From JAEUMD01 sp044222395 (GTDB lineage: Bacteria; Pseudomonadota; Alphaproteobacteria; Rhizobiales; Hyphomicrobiaceae), in assembly GCA_044222395.1 (NCBI GenBank), contig JBGANK010000002.1, positions 62,001-126,000 of the forward strand: a stretch of DNA of 64,000 nucleotides, written 5' to 3'. Shown here piece after piece: positions 36,539 to 45,582 of the stretch (position 1 is its first letter; each line of letters begins with the position of its first letter). Position numbers and translations under genes: made by a program. The notes below the pieces were generated by a model. The model did no database searches. It was not told where the DNA came from and saw nothing but the letters and a program-made list of their open reading frames with translations.

Positions 36539-38422
36539 GTGACTTTATCCAAGAGTGATATAGAGGCGTTTCTTGAAAGCTGCCACCCGTTTGCGCTGTT
36601 GCCCGCCGAAGCCATTTCTCGGATCGCAGGCGTGGTTGAATTGCAGCCGTTCGCTGACGGTGCCGTCATCCTGGACGTGGGGCACCAGAACCGCCATTTG
36701 CATGTGATCCACTCGGGTCAGGTGGAAATCCGCTCGGTAACCGGCAAAATCTTCGGCCGCATCGGCTCGGGCCAGGCGTTTGGTATCCGCGCGCTGCTTG
36801 GCGGGGGATGCTCTACCTATCGTGCGGTCGGCATCCAGGGCGGCCTCTTGCTCAAGCTGCCGCGCGAAGCCTTCATGCAACTCAATGAGATTCACCCGCA
36901 GTTCGAGCGTCACTTCGAACCGGTTGGCATCGAGCGGGTCGGGCTCACCCCGTTTGGACGTGTTGGCGCGCCTGAAAGTGCGGCGTCTCCTTCGGCGGGC
37001 CTCGACCTGATGGTACTGACGGCGCGCGACATGATGACCCGCAATCCGATTTCGGTATCGCCTGCCGACACGGCCAATGCAGCGGCCAAGAAAATGCGCG
37101 AGCGGCGCATCTCGTGCCTGCCGGTTGTCGAAGGCGAGTCGATCGTCGGGATCGTCACGGATGCCGATTTCCGCAACCGGGTGGTGGCCGAAGGGTGCGG
37201 GTGCCATGTCTCGGTCGGCGAGATCATGACCAAGCAGCCGATCACGCTGACGCCCGATGCGCTCGCGTTCGATGCGCTGGCCTCTATGATGCAACGCGCG
37301 ATCAGTCATGTGCCGGTCGTCGAAGAAGGGCGGCTCGTCGGCATTCTCACGCAAACCGATCTCATCCGCGCGCAATCGCGGTCGGCGGTCTACATGATCG
37401 GCGAGATCGGCCGCAAGCCGGACGTCGCTTCGATCGCTGCAATCGTCGCCGATGTGCCCAAGCTCCTGGTGTCGCTGGTGGCGAGCGGCGCGTCCGCGCA
37501 CAAGATCGGGCACATCATTTCGAGTGTGACTGATTCTGTCACCAACAGGCTCATCACGCTCGCGGAAGACAAGCTGGGGCGGCCGCCTGTTGCCTATCTA
37601 TGGCTGGCGTGCGGCTCGCAGGGGCGGCAGGAGCAGACGGGCGTCTCCGACCAGGACAACTGCATGATCCTGTCGGACGACTACTCGGAGGCGGAGCACG
37701 GCGCCTACTTCAAGGCGTTCGCGCAGTTCGTCTGCGACGGACTGAACGAGGTGGGTTACGTCTACTGCCCCGGCGAGATGATGGCCACCACGGACAAATG
37801 GCGGCAGCCGCTGTCCGTCTGGCGCCGCTACTTCCGCAAGTGGATCGACGAGCCCGAGCCGATGGCGCAGATGCTGGCGAGCGTCATGTTCGACTTGCGC
37901 GCCATCCGCGGGGAGGAGGCGCTCTTCCGCTCATTGCAGGACGAGATGCTGCCCTACGCGCGCGCCAACAGTCTTTTCATCGCGCACATGCTGTCGAATT
38001 CGCTCACGCATACGCCGCCGATCGGGTTCTTCGGCAACATTTCGGTGCCGCGCACGGGCGAACACAAGGGCGAGATCGATCTGAAACACAGCGGGGTCGT
38101 GCCGATCGTCGATCTGGCGCGAATCTACGCTCTGGAAGCGAGCATTCCGGAGGTCAACACGCACCGGCGGCTGGAGGCAGGTCGCAAGGCGAGCGTGCTA
38201 TCCGAGGACGGTGCGCGCGACCTGCTCGACGCCTTCGAGTTCATCTCGATCACCCGGTTGAGGCATCAGGCGCGGCAGATCCGGGAAGGCAAGCAGGCCA
38301 ACAACTTCCTATCGCTGTCGGAGTTGTCGCATTTCGAGCGCAATCACCTGCGCGATGCGTTCACGGTGGTGAAGTCATTGCAATCGGCGCTGTCGAGCTC
38401 ACATCAGGTGGCTTCGAGGTAG
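36539..38422 (+). CDS. cNMP-binding, CBS-pair, DUF294 putative nucleotidyltransferase
   Basis: A 627-aa cytoplasmic protein. A cyclic-nucleotide-binding fold (about 15-125), two CBS motifs (165-215 and 228-280) and a GlnB-uridylyltransferase-like nucleotidyltransferase with GSQGRQEQTGVSDQDN (359-374) are followed by the DUF294 C-terminal helical domain. The start is GTG, with GGAGG 13 bases upstream. Proteins of this layout are often found beside CrbS-type symporter-kinases and DnaQ-like genes, as here, and are thought to report nucleotide state; the target is unknown. Confidence 0.9.
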   Translation: MTLSKSDIEAFLESCHPFALLPAEAISRIAGVVELQPFADGAVILDVGHQNRHLHVIHSGQVEIRSVTGKIFGRIGSGQAFGIRALLGGGCSTYRAVGIQGGLLLKLPREAFMQLNEIHPQFERHFEPVGIERVGLTPFGRVGAPESAASPSAGLDLMVLTARDMMTRNPISVSPADTANAAAKKMRERRISCLPVVEGESIVGIVTDADFRNRVVAEGCGCHVSVGEIMTKQPITLTPDALAFDALASMMQRAISHVPVVEEGRLVGILTQTDLIRAQSRSAVYMIGEIGRKPDVASIAAIVADVPKLLVSLVASGASAHKIGHIISSVTDSVTNRLITLAEDKLGRPPVAYLWLACGSQGRQEQTGVSDQDNCMILSDDYSEAEHGAYFKAFAQFVCDGLNEVGYVYCPGEMMATTDKWRQPLSVWRRYFRKWIDEPEPMAQMLASVMFDLRAIRGEEALFRSLQDEMLPYARANSLFIAHMLSNSLTHTPPIGFFGNISVPRTGEHKGEIDLKHSGVVPIVDLARIYALEASIPEVNTHRRLEAGRKASVLSEDGARDLLDAFEFISITRLRHQARQIREGKQANNFLSLSELSHFERNHLRDAFTVVKSLQSALSSSHQVASR

Positions 38423-38445
38423 GGGCTCAGTGCGGTGGGCCTTGG

Positions 38446-38474
38446 GCCGGCCAGTCTCGTTGATCGAGGCCGGC
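38446..38474. terminator. Hairpin after the DUF294 gene
   Basis: GCCGGCC (38446-38452) and GGCCGGC (38468-38474) form a 7-bp stem between the convergent DUF294 and TauE genes. No T tract follows, so it is only a candidate terminator. Confidence 0.35.
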
Positions 38475-38529
38475 AAGTCGCGATCGCGTGTGGTTGCGGG
38501 CGTCTTGCGTGCGGCGTTCCCGCGTGTCT

Positions 38530-39282
38530 TCACCTGAACAGCAGGCCGGCTCCAGCGACCGCCAGGATCACCAGGATCGCGGTTCGCAGGGCGGCTGGCG
38601 CAAGGTAGTGCTGAAGCCGCTGACCCAATTCAACCCCGGCCAATGCCGGCACGATGGCGAACAGCGAGGCAAAGACGATGTTGCGATCGGCGATCCCGGT
38701 CGTTGTCATGCCCGCGAGCATCAACGCGGAAGCGAGCAGCACACCGAGGTTGATGGCCTGGACCATGTGCTTGGGCTGCAGATCGCTGGCGAGGAAGAAG
38801 GGCACCATCGGCATGACCTGGGATCCGGTGAGGCCGGTCAAGATGCCGTTGGTGAGACCGACGGGGATCTGGAGCGAGCTTGCCAGGGCCGGTGGCATGA
38901 CGATCTGCGGTCGCAACAAGGAGAACGCGACATAGACAAGGATGGTGAGGCCAAGCACCATTACGGCGACGTGCGTGTCGACACGGGTCAACAGCCAGAC
39001 GCCTGCCGCGATGCCGGGCAGCATCGCGACGTATAGCGGCGCGAAGGCCCGGCAGGTGGCGGCCAGGTGCCCGTTGCCGAGAGCGACGGCGACGTTGGTC
39101 GCCATTGCCGGCACGAGCACGATGGAGATCGCGGTCTTGAGGCCAAAGACATAGACCAGGAATGGCAGAGCGCATGAGGAATAGCCAAGCCCGGTGGCGC
39201 CCTTGACGACGCCAGCGAGCAGCAGGCCCAGCCCGACCAGGGCGAGGCCCATTGGCGAAACGTTCTGCAGCAGCTCTGTCAT
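38530..39282 (-). CDS. TauE/SafE family sulfite/organosulfonate-type permease
   Basis: A 250-aa membrane protein with about eight helices. The start at 39282 (M-T-E-L-L-Q) overlaps the stop of the upstream gene by 4 bases; the longer frame to 39561 is only the other gene's shadow. The paired family motifs are visible: GLLLAGVVKGATGLGYSSCA near the N-terminus and GILTGLTGSQVMPMVPFFL in the second half. Substrates of this family include sulfite, sulfonates and other anions. The coupling suggests it moves something tied to the upstream protein. Confidence 0.88.
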   Translation of the reverse strand: MTELLQNVSPMGLALVGLGLLLAGVVKGATGLGYSSCALPFLVYVFGLKTAISIVLVPAMATNVAVALGNGHLAATCRAFAPLYVAMLPGIAAGVWLLTRVDTHVAVMVLGLTILVYVAFSLLRPQIVMPPALASSLQIPVGLTNGILTGLTGSQVMPMVPFFLASDLQPKHMVQAINLGVLLASALMLAGMTTTGIADRNIVFASLFAIVPALAGVELGQRLQHYLAPAALRTAILVILAVAGAGLLFR

Positions 39283-40082
39283 GTCGACTTTCCGTGGCCA
39301 AGCTCGTCGGCATCGGTGAAAGGACGGCCTTCGGCGTCCATGAACCAGGGCTTCACGGCCGTGCCACGGCGTATGGAGTACATATAGAAGACCGGCATCG
39401 TGGCCGGGAACAGATCGCGGAAGGCGCGTCCGTTGAACGACAGGAAGATGCTGTCGGGGTAATTGGTGGCGACGGCACGGCTTTCGACGCGGTTCATCGC
39501 CAGATAGGTGCGGGCGCCGTCGCTGGCCTTGCCATCGCCGCGGAACCAGCGAGTGGCGCACTGCTCGAGCGCGGTCAGCATCGGGCTTTCGCGATCATTG
39601 TCACATGCGATCTCGGGAGCCTCGTCCTTGACCAGTTCGCTCAAGTGGCAGGTCTTCATATTACGGGCAGCGGCCGCGGTCTTGATGCCGGCGTAGTAGC
39701 TGGCGATAGCTGCCTCGGCGTGACCGTTGAGGCGCGCGTGCGTGTCTGTGAGGCACAGGTGGAATTCGGCGCCGTTGTCGTAGGCTTGGCCGATGCGGCT
39801 GCCCATCGTGTTGAGGAAATCGAGGCAGGCCAAGTCGGGGGCTGCGATTTGGGCGCGTGGACCCTTACCCCAATAGAGCACGAACGACACGGGCAGGTCG
39901 GCTGCGACGCGGCTTGCGATCGTGGCTGCCAGCATTTCGGGCTCGGAGGGTTGTTCGCGCTTGAAGGCCCATGTGTTGAAGTTGCGTAGAATCTCTGTTG
40001 TCGTGCTGTCAGGGTCGGCAATTCTCGGGCTTTGTGAAGGCTTGAGGTTTTTCAATAGGTTACGCTGTACGCTCGATGACAT
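39279..40082 (-). CDS. Unrecognised protein, possibly distant PvcA/isocyanide-synthase-like
   Basis: A 267-aa soluble protein I do not recognise with certainty. The stretch PDLACLDFLNTMGSRIGQAY then D-N-G-A-E-F-H-L-C-L-T-D resembles the PD-(A/E)...L..L...I...Y.pGa...I.(S)DG pattern of isonitrile synthases (PF05141), and the C-terminal part (DSIFLSFNGR...TAVKPWF) is loosely like the Ser/Lys/Trp end of that family. The classical SDG motif reads LTDTHAR, so the similarity could be chance. Its last 4 bases overlap the TauE start. Confidence 0.7.
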   Translation of the reverse strand: MSSSVQRNLLKNLKPSQSPRIADPDSTTTEILRNFNTWAFKREQPSEPEMLAATIASRVAADLPVSFVLYWGKGPRAQIAAPDLACLDFLNTMGSRIGQAYDNGAEFHLCLTDTHARLNGHAEAAIASYYAGIKTAAAARNMKTCHLSELVKDEAPEIACDNDRESPMLTALEQCATRWFRGDGKASDGARTYLAMNRVESRAVATNYPDSIFLSFNGRAFRDLFPATMPVFYMYSIRRGTAVKPWFMDAEGRPFTDADELGHGKST

Positions 40083-40675
40083 ACTTTCCCCTCACTGTAC
40101 ATCTCAGACAACTGGGTGAGTTTTTGCAGCCGCTGGGAGCGAAGCGAAGTGGTTTCGCCTTGTCCCATCGGTCAAGAAGGAAGGAAGTTGGTTAAGTGGA
40201 CTGGATGATGCACATGTCTATCAGGAAAAGCAACATTGAATCAGTAAAACCATAAAGATTACTATTGCGGAGTATTGTTTATCTATTTCGAGACCTTGGC
40301 GCCGTTCCTGGAACCAATTTTGTATTGCCAGGAGCGATATGGATATTCAACGAAAACTTGATGTACTGGCAACGCGGCCAAATTTCGCTTCTCGATGCCT
40401 TGGCTTCGATGGGCTATATGAGGGCCGCCGGACTACCCCTCAATCGAGGCAATTGTGCGCTGGTGGCCAGCTCGTCGTAGGGAGGGGCGTAATTGTCGCC
40501 GTGTTTAACTTGGCTTTTGCTTTCTCCTTACTTTTAATCTGGAGCAATGTCGGCGCCGGGTGGGCAGCGCACAATCCCGGCAATGGGCTTTGTCTGAATT
40601 CCTGATGGCTTGCTTGGTCGCCAGCGCAATTCGCCCTGCAATGTTTGGACGCGAGCAAGGATCCGGAGCTAGCTC
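40083..40675. other. Divergent intergenic region upstream of glgC
   Basis: 593 bases, lower in GC than the genes around it. Short plus-strand frames (40265-40480 and 40339-40605) and a minus-strand frame have no recognisable motifs and poor codon character, so no gene is called. It should hold the glgC promoter and that of the divergent 267-aa gene. No -35/-10 pair was convincing. Confidence 0.5.
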
Positions 40676-41944
40676 ATGATGGAACGAGGATCGGCGCTGG
40701 GCTCCCTGGCGCGTGCCTCAATGGCTTATGTGCTGGCCGGTGGGCGCGGTACACGGCTCAAGCAGTTGACGGAAACGCGCGCCAAGCCGGCCGTGTACTT
40801 CGGCGGCAAGTCGCGCATTATCGATTTCGCGCTTTCAAATGCGCTGAACTCGGGCATTCGCCGCATCGGTGTGGCGACGCAGTACAAGGCGCACAGCCTC
40901 ATCCGACATCTGCACAACGGCTGGAACTTCCTGCGCCAGGAACGCAATGAAGGTTTTGACATCCTGCCGGCGAGCCAGCGGGTTCCGGGCGACAAGTGGT
41001 ACGAGGGCACGGCCGACGCCGTCTATCAGAACATCGATATCATCGAGGGTTACGATCCCGAGTTCATAATAATCCTCGCCGGCGACCACATCTACAAGAT
41101 GAACTATGAGATGATCCTGCGTCAGCACGTGGAGTCGTGTGCCGACGTGACGATCGCCTGCATCGAGGTGCCGCGCGAGGAGGCGAAGGCATTCGGCGTG
41201 ATGGTGGTCGACGAGAACGACCGCATCATTGATTTCGTCGAGAAGCAGGATAACCCGCCGGAGATGCCGGGAAAGCCGGGCGTGTGTCTTGCCAGCATGG
41301 GTATCTACGTGTTTGCGACCTGGTTCTTGATGGAGGAACTGAAGCGGGACGCGGCCGATCGCAACTCGTCGAGGGACTTTGGCAACGACATCATTCCTCA
41401 CATCGTCAAGAACGGCAAAGCCATGGCGCATCATTTCTCGCGCTCGTGCGTGCGTCCGCGCGTGGATCTTCCGGTCTATTGGCGGGACGTCGGGACGGTT
41501 GATGCCTATTGGCAGGCGAATATCGATCTCACCGAGGTGGTGCCGGATCTCGATCTTTACGATCACACCTGGCCGATCTGGACCTATGCTGAGATCGTGC
41601 CGCCGGCGAAGTTCGTGCATGACGTCGAAGGCCGGCGCGGCGAGGCGGTGCAATCGCTGGTGTCGGGAGGGTGCATTGTTTCGGGCTCGATGGTGCGCCG
41701 CTCGCTGTTATTCACGGGCGTGCACGTGCATTCGTTCGCGAACCTGCAGAACGCCGTTGTGCTTCCCTATGTCAAGATCGGACGTGGTGCGCGTCTTTAC
41801 AACGTCGTCATCGACCGAGGCGTGGAAATCCCGCCGGGATTGGTGATCGGTGAGGATCCGGAGCTCGATGCCGAGCGCTTCCATCGCTCTGCGAATGGAA
41901 TCTGCCTTGTCACCAAAGACATGATCGAGAAGATTCTCGAGTGA
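40676..41944 (+). CDS. glgC: Glucose-1-phosphate adenylyltransferase GlgC (copy 1)
   Basis: Makes ADP-glucose for glycogen synthesis from glucose-1-phosphate and ATP. The 422 aa include the nucleotide loop VLAGGRGTRLKQLT, KPAVYFGGKSRIIDFALSN, the catalytic Asp region IILAGDHIYKMNY, FVEKQ and SGGCIVSG in the C-terminal beta-helix. The length fits the bacterial homotetramer. A second, clearly paralogous GlgC is at 56233-57549, so this copy is one of two in 16 kb. A large hairpin follows the stop. Confidence 0.96.
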   Translation: MMERGSALGSLARASMAYVLAGGRGTRLKQLTETRAKPAVYFGGKSRIIDFALSNALNSGIRRIGVATQYKAHSLIRHLHNGWNFLRQERNEGFDILPASQRVPGDKWYEGTADAVYQNIDIIEGYDPEFIIILAGDHIYKMNYEMILRQHVESCADVTIACIEVPREEAKAFGVMVVDENDRIIDFVEKQDNPPEMPGKPGVCLASMGIYVFATWFLMEELKRDAADRNSSRDFGNDIIPHIVKNGKAMAHHFSRSCVRPRVDLPVYWRDVGTVDAYWQANIDLTEVVPDLDLYDHTWPIWTYAEIVPPAKFVHDVEGRRGEAVQSLVSGGCIVSGSMVRRSLLFTGVHVHSFANLQNAVVLPYVKIGRGARLYNVVIDRGVEIPPGLVIGEDPELDAERFHRSANGICLVTKDMIEKILE

Positions 41945-41988
41945 AGTCTGGCTTCGACGTCCATCATCTGCGATGACGTGGCCAGACT
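41945..41988. terminator. Hairpin directly after glgC
   Basis: AGTCTGGC (41945-41952) pairs with GCCAGACT (41981-41988). Inside, ACGT-C-CATC and GATGACGT extend the stem over an ATCTGC loop. It starts at the base after the glgC stop. There is no T tract, so termination may need Rho or the element may stabilise mRNA ends. Confidence 0.5.
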
Positions 41989-42035
41989 GCAAATCCCGTT
42001 GGATAAGATAGATCCGGGTGGTGGAGATTTGCCGC

Positions 42036-42971
42036 TCAGGATTGCAGCATCGCCAGTCCAAAGAGTGCGACGTCGGCCCGCGTGACGAGGGCAGTCGGGA
42101 CTTGGCTCATGCGCGTTGTCATCGCGCCCTTGCGCTCGAACTCGCGACGAAACTGTGCGTGGTCGGCGACTGCCGCCCAACCCTTGGCGACGCTGCCGCA
42201 CAAGACAACGCCACCCCATGCGCCTGTCGCAAGGACGAGATCGCCGGCGATGCGGCCAAGGATGTCGGAGACGACGTGGACCACTTCGGCTGCGCTCGCG
42301 TCGGTTCGTGCGCGCGAGAAAACGTCCGCGGCATCGACTGGGCCGTGGAACCCCGATATGCGGGCGTATAGCCGCGCAATGCCCGATCCGGACAGGATCG
42401 TCTCTACAGACGTTTCAGTGTCGAGGAGGGCAAGCTGCTGTCGTGTTACGGCGCCGAGCGCCATGTGTCCGGCCTCGCTCGATTGCGTCAGCCAGCTGCC
42501 TTGTTGATTGTGGGCCAGCGCGGCGCCCAAGCCGGTGCCGACATTGAGGGCCAGCATCGGGCGAACCGGTGGAAATGCAAAGCCAAGTTCGCCAATGCTT
42601 GCAAGGTCGTCAGGCCGGAGAAAGGGTAGGGCTGCCGCCACCGCTTGCAGATCGTTGATCAGGTGGACAGTGGCGCCGGCGAGCCGCGCGGAAACCTCGG
42701 CGGAGTGGACGGTCCAGTTCCTGACATTGGTGAGCGTGACGGAGCCATCATCGATGGGGCCGGCTGCGGCGATGGCAACGCTATTGAAGCGCGCAGTGTC
42801 GCCGATGGTGTCGAGGTAGGCCTCAAGCGCGCTCGAAAAGGATGGGAATTCGGCGGTCGTGTGGGACGTCACGCGATGGAGCTTGCCTTCGGAGTCGGCA
42901 CAGGCAAAGCGCACATTGGTGCCACCCGCGTCAACGACGAGCCGCCAGCCTCCCATGTGCTCGGACTCCAT
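42036..42971 (-). CDS. glk: Glucokinase (Glk family)
   Basis: Phosphorylates glucose with ATP. The 311-aa product follows the E. coli Glk pattern: phosphate-1 loop VVDAGGTNVRFAC, AAAGPIDDGSVTLTN, the catalytic Asp in VHLINDLQAVA, GTGLGAALA and the phosphate-2 loop VLCGSVAKG. It is convergent with glgC copy 1, so glucose-6-phosphate supply and ADP-glucose synthesis are neighbours. A family-1 repeat separates it from the Crp/Fnr gene. Confidence 0.93.
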   Translation of the reverse strand: MESEHMGGWRLVVDAGGTNVRFACADSEGKLHRVTSHTTAEFPSFSSALEAYLDTIGDTARFNSVAIAAAGPIDDGSVTLTNVRNWTVHSAEVSARLAGATVHLINDLQAVAAALPFLRPDDLASIGELGFAFPPVRPMLALNVGTGLGAALAHNQQGSWLTQSSEAGHMALGAVTRQQLALLDTETSVETILSGSGIARLYARISGFHGPVDAADVFSRARTDASAAEVVHVVSDILGRIAGDLVLATGAWGGVVLCGSVAKGWAAVADHAQFRREFERKGAMTTRMSQVPTALVTRADVALFGLAMLQS

Positions 42972-42984
42972 AAAGTTTCCGTCT

Positions 42985-43069
42985 TCGATAGAACCGCGGA
43001 CGCGTTCTATCCTTTCGCTTTGAGCATGTTTATCACGGCTCGACCGCTGACACTTCAGCTAAACATGCT
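42985..43069. repeat. Dispersed palindromic repeat family 1, copy B
   Basis: The core 43021-43069 is bounded by GAGCATG and CATGCTC, with CACGGCTCGACCGCTGACAC inside. It matches copy A (3635-3683) well, and the left flank (GACGCGTTCTATCCTTTCGC) also matches. It lies between the Crp/Fnr gene and glk. Confidence 0.8.
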
Positions 43070-43105
43070 CGAGTTTGGCGAGAGAGCAAACGTTGAGGGG
43101 CGCAC

Positions 43106-43996
43106 TCACTTCGTGCGGCGGCGGCGCTCGACTTCCTCGAGCAGCCGGCCGGTCTGTCGCGGGATCTGCGTGAAACGCAAAAACTCATCGTCGAAGCTCG
43201 ATGCTTTGGCGAGGCCTTCGATATCGCTTATGCGCAAGAGCCGCACACCATTGCTTCGCTCACAGGCCAGGAATCCATCCGTTTCCAAGGCACGAAGCGT
43301 GCGGTTGACGTGAATCGAGCTCAATCCCAGACTGTCGGCGATGAGCTGCTGCGTCAGCGGCATCTCGAACGTGCCCGCGGAACCATTGCGGCTCTTCTCG
43401 ACGAGGCCGATCAGCTCGAGGCGGCGCCACAGCTCGAGTATCAAGTGAGCAACACGGCTGTATGCACTGCGCCGACCGATGCTTGCCAGATGCTCGAGAA
43501 GGATCGATTCCTCGCGCGCATTGCACCAGAACATCGCGGCGCACATCAGCGGATGCATCTCGGTCAGACGGATCACTTCTTCGGTGGGGAATTGCGAGAA
43601 TCGGATCGGCGTAATGGCGGTAATGTTGAAGTCGGCGTCGGTGAAGATGCAGGCATTGAGGCACATGAAGTCGCCAGGCAGTATGAAATTGGCAATCTGG
43701 CGACTGCCGTCGGGAAGGATGCGGTAGCGGACCGCCCAACCGTCATTCAATACGTACACTCCGCTGTAGGGTTCGCCGGCGCGAATGAGGTCGGCCCCTG
43801 CAGGAAGGGTGGCGACGCGCGTTTCCATCGCCTGCACATAGTCAATCTGCTCGGCAGAAAGCTTGTGGAACAGGCCGAGCTTGCGGAAGAAATGCTGGGT
43901 TACATTGCCTTTGCTGTTGAGGCTGCGATCCATGTCACGCACTCGCGTCTTGCGGACGCTCCGAGACTTTTGTGCCTGCCTTGTTGAAATTGACAT
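43106..43996 (-). CDS. Crp/Fnr family transcriptional regulator
   Basis: A 296-aa regulator (275 aa if the Met 21 codons in is the start). The cyclic-nucleotide-type sensor fold covers about 45-165 (RAGEPYSGVYVLNDGW, ANFILPGDFMCL), and a C-terminal winged helix-turn-helix carries the Crp motif LTQQLIADSLGLSSIHVNRT. The N-terminal Fnr Cys cluster is absent, so it is not an oxygen-sensing Fnr. It lies between glk and the Mbx-like operon, pointing away from the operon, and is a plausible regulator of either, which is inference. Confidence 0.9.
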   Translation of the reverse strand: MSISTRQAQKSRSVRKTRVRDMDRSLNSKGNVTQHFFRKLGLFHKLSAEQIDYVQAMETRVATLPAGADLIRAGEPYSGVYVLNDGWAVRYRILPDGSRQIANFILPGDFMCLNACIFTDADFNITAITPIRFSQFPTEEVIRLTEMHPLMCAAMFWCNAREESILLEHLASIGRRSAYSRVAHLILELWRRLELIGLVEKSRNGSAGTFEMPLTQQLIADSLGLSSIHVNRTLRALETDGFLACERSNGVRLLRISDIEGLAKASSFDDEFLRFTQIPRQTGRLLEEVERRRRTK

Positions 43997-44444
43997 CGCG
44001 AAATCTCGCAGCGTTGCATCAAGACGATACGCTCGGTGGCCTCAAGCGACACCAAGCTTCACCGCGAAGATGAGAATGACCCGGATGGCGGTACTTTCAT
44101 CCGCACTTGCAGCAGGGTGCAGCCGGGTCGGAGATCCCAGCAGCAACGACATTAGATCGATCCGGTGTTCGATACCAGCATTTTGGGCCGAAAGGGTTGC
44201 TTCTATGCGGGTCGTCAGCAAGCCTACTTGAACGCTTCGGGCAGGCTGTGCAGCAAGACTTATGAGCACGACCTTACAGCTCATGTCGTTTACGACACTT
44301 GCTGGTGGAACAATGGCGAGTACGCGTAGTTTAACCTGCATCAAGACAATGAGGTGACACTCCGTCTAATTTCTTTCAGGTTTCTTCATAAATAGCGGTG
44401 CGGGCAACCGCGATTTCAAGTGCATTGCGCAACCAGGAGTTCGC
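43997..44444. other. Divergent intergenic region upstream of the Mbx-like operon
   Basis: 448 bases that must carry the promoter of the 13-gene operon. A minus-strand ORF (44042-44344, 100 codons) has low third-position GC and no motif, so I do not call it. A short stem GCGGT/ACCGC lies at 44395-44411, and CAGGAG (about 44434-44439) is the ribosome-binding site of the first operon gene. AT-rich bases at 44366-44393 are the best promoter candidate. Confidence 0.5.
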
Positions 44445-44969
44445 ATGACCAATGTCGTTCGCCCGCAGGTCATGTTGCAGCGCAGCGTACTGGCCGCAGT
44501 TGGTCTCTATATTGTCTGGATTGCACTGGTTGGAACCCTCGATCCTTCGGAACTGATCGTGGGGGTCGGCGTCGCCGGTCTCGCCACGGCACTTTCCGTG
44601 TCGCGACTCGATCTGCTCGACGGCATTCGCCTCAGGCCAAGCCTGCCTTTCCATCTCGTCCGATACTTTGCGCGTTTCAGCTGGGCGCTCGTGCTGGCGA
44701 ACGTCGATGTGGCGCGTCGGGTGGCATCGCCCGGCCACTTGCGCATTCGTCCCGCCATCGTTGATGTGCACACGGATCTCAAGTCGGATCTCGGCCGGCT
44801 CTGGCTCGCCAATTCAATCACGCTGACGCCCGGGACGCTGACCGTGGAGGTCGAAGGCGAGATGCTCAAAGTGCACTGGATCGATGTTCCGCCCGGCGTC
44901 GATCAGGTCGCTGCAACACGCGCAATCGCAGCAGACTTCGAAGCCGTTCTGCGGGAGATCGTCCTATGA
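44445..44969 (+). CDS. MrpE-like subunit (MbxA position) of a membrane energy-converting complex
   Basis: A 174-aa protein of the MnhE/MrpE family. Two N-terminal helices (VLAAVGLYIVWIALVGTL and LIVGVGVAGLATALSV) and the family hallmark LANSITLTPGTLTVEV followed by LKVHWIDV are clear. In Mrp antiporters and the archaeal Mbx/Mbh complexes it is part of the ion-translocating module. It is the first gene of the operon, with CAGGAG before the ATG. Its stop overlaps the next start (ATGA). Confidence 0.92.
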   Translation: MTNVVRPQVMLQRSVLAAVGLYIVWIALVGTLDPSELIVGVGVAGLATALSVSRLDLLDGIRLRPSLPFHLVRYFARFSWALVLANVDVARRVASPGHLRIRPAIVDVHTDLKSDLGRLWLANSITLTPGTLTVEVEGEMLKVHWIDVPPGVDQVAATRAIAADFEAVLREIVL

Positions 44970-45244
44970 GCGAGGCGGGGATTGCGGACGCTGGGATCCC
45001 ACTTCTTGCTCTGATGAGTATTTCCTGCGTGCTCGCGTTGCTACGCCTTGCGCTTGGCCCGACCGTTGCTGACAGGGTGGTCGCTGCCGATGCCTTGTCG
45101 GTGATAACGACGGCCGGGCTCGTCTGGCTCGCTCGTGTGTATGACAACGCGCTCTATCTGGACATAGCTCTCGTCTATGGAGCGCTTTCGTTCATCGGTG
45201 TCGTCGCCATTGCGCGTGTGATCGAGCAGAGGGGCGGGAGATGA
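44966..45244 (+). CDS. MrpF-like subunit (MbxB position)
   Basis: A 92-aa, three-helix protein. The conserved loop GPTVADRVVAADALSV, with its buried Asp residues, is the MrpF hallmark. The third helix has YLDIALVYGALSFIGVVA. It overlaps both neighbours by 4 bases, so translation is coupled through the module. In Mrp-type systems this subunit contributes to the Na+/H+ translocation module. Confidence 0.92.
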   Translation: MSEAGIADAGIPLLALMSISCVLALLRLALGPTVADRVVAADALSVITTAGLVWLARVYDNALYLDIALVYGALSFIGVVAIARVIEQRGGR

Positions 45245-45582
45245 ATGGCGATCTGCAAGTGATGGCGGGCGATGCGCTGATGATCATCGGCGGCATCTTC
45301 ATGCTGCTTGGTACCTTCGGGCTCATTCGCATGCCCGATGTGTTCAACCGCATCCAGGCAGCCACCAAGGCGACCACGCTTGGCACGCTGGCACTGCTGG
45401 CAGGCGTACTCGTGCACCATCCAGATTGGTGGGCGAAGATTGTGGTCATCGCGGTGTTTGTGATGATTACGTCACCGGTTGGATCATCGACAATTGCGCG
45501 GGCGGCCTTGAGGTCGGGGGTCACGCCATGGCTGCGGGGCGATCGTGACGCTGGGGCAAGCGAGCCAGGGGAGCGCCGATGA
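45241..45582 (+). CDS. MrpG-like subunit (MbxC position)
   Basis: A 113-aa, three-helix protein. The motif MLLGTFGLIRMPDVFNRIQA followed by A-T-K-A-T-T-L-G is the MrpG/MnhG signature (GxxxxxRxPDxxxRxHAATKATT, with Gln-Ala for His-Ala here). VFVMITSPVGSSTIARAAL forms the last helix. The C-terminal 25 residues are polar and variable. Both ends overlap neighbours by 4 bases. Confidence 0.92.
   Translation: MNGDLQVMAGDALMIIGGIFMLLGTFGLIRMPDVFNRIQAATKATTLGTLALLAGVLVHHPDWWAKIVVIAVFVMITSPVGSSTIARAALRSGVTPWLRGDRDAGASEPGERR

Noticed and set aside
40265..40605. Two overlapping plus-strand ORFs upstream of glgC
   Set aside because: They overlap in different frames, have no motifs, and sit in an AT-richer divergent gap that fits a promoter region.
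44042..44344. 100-codon minus-strand ORF before the Mbx-like operon
   Set aside because: Third-position GC is well below that of neighbouring genes and no motif or ribosome-binding site is seen; it may be a decayed gene but this cannot be shown.
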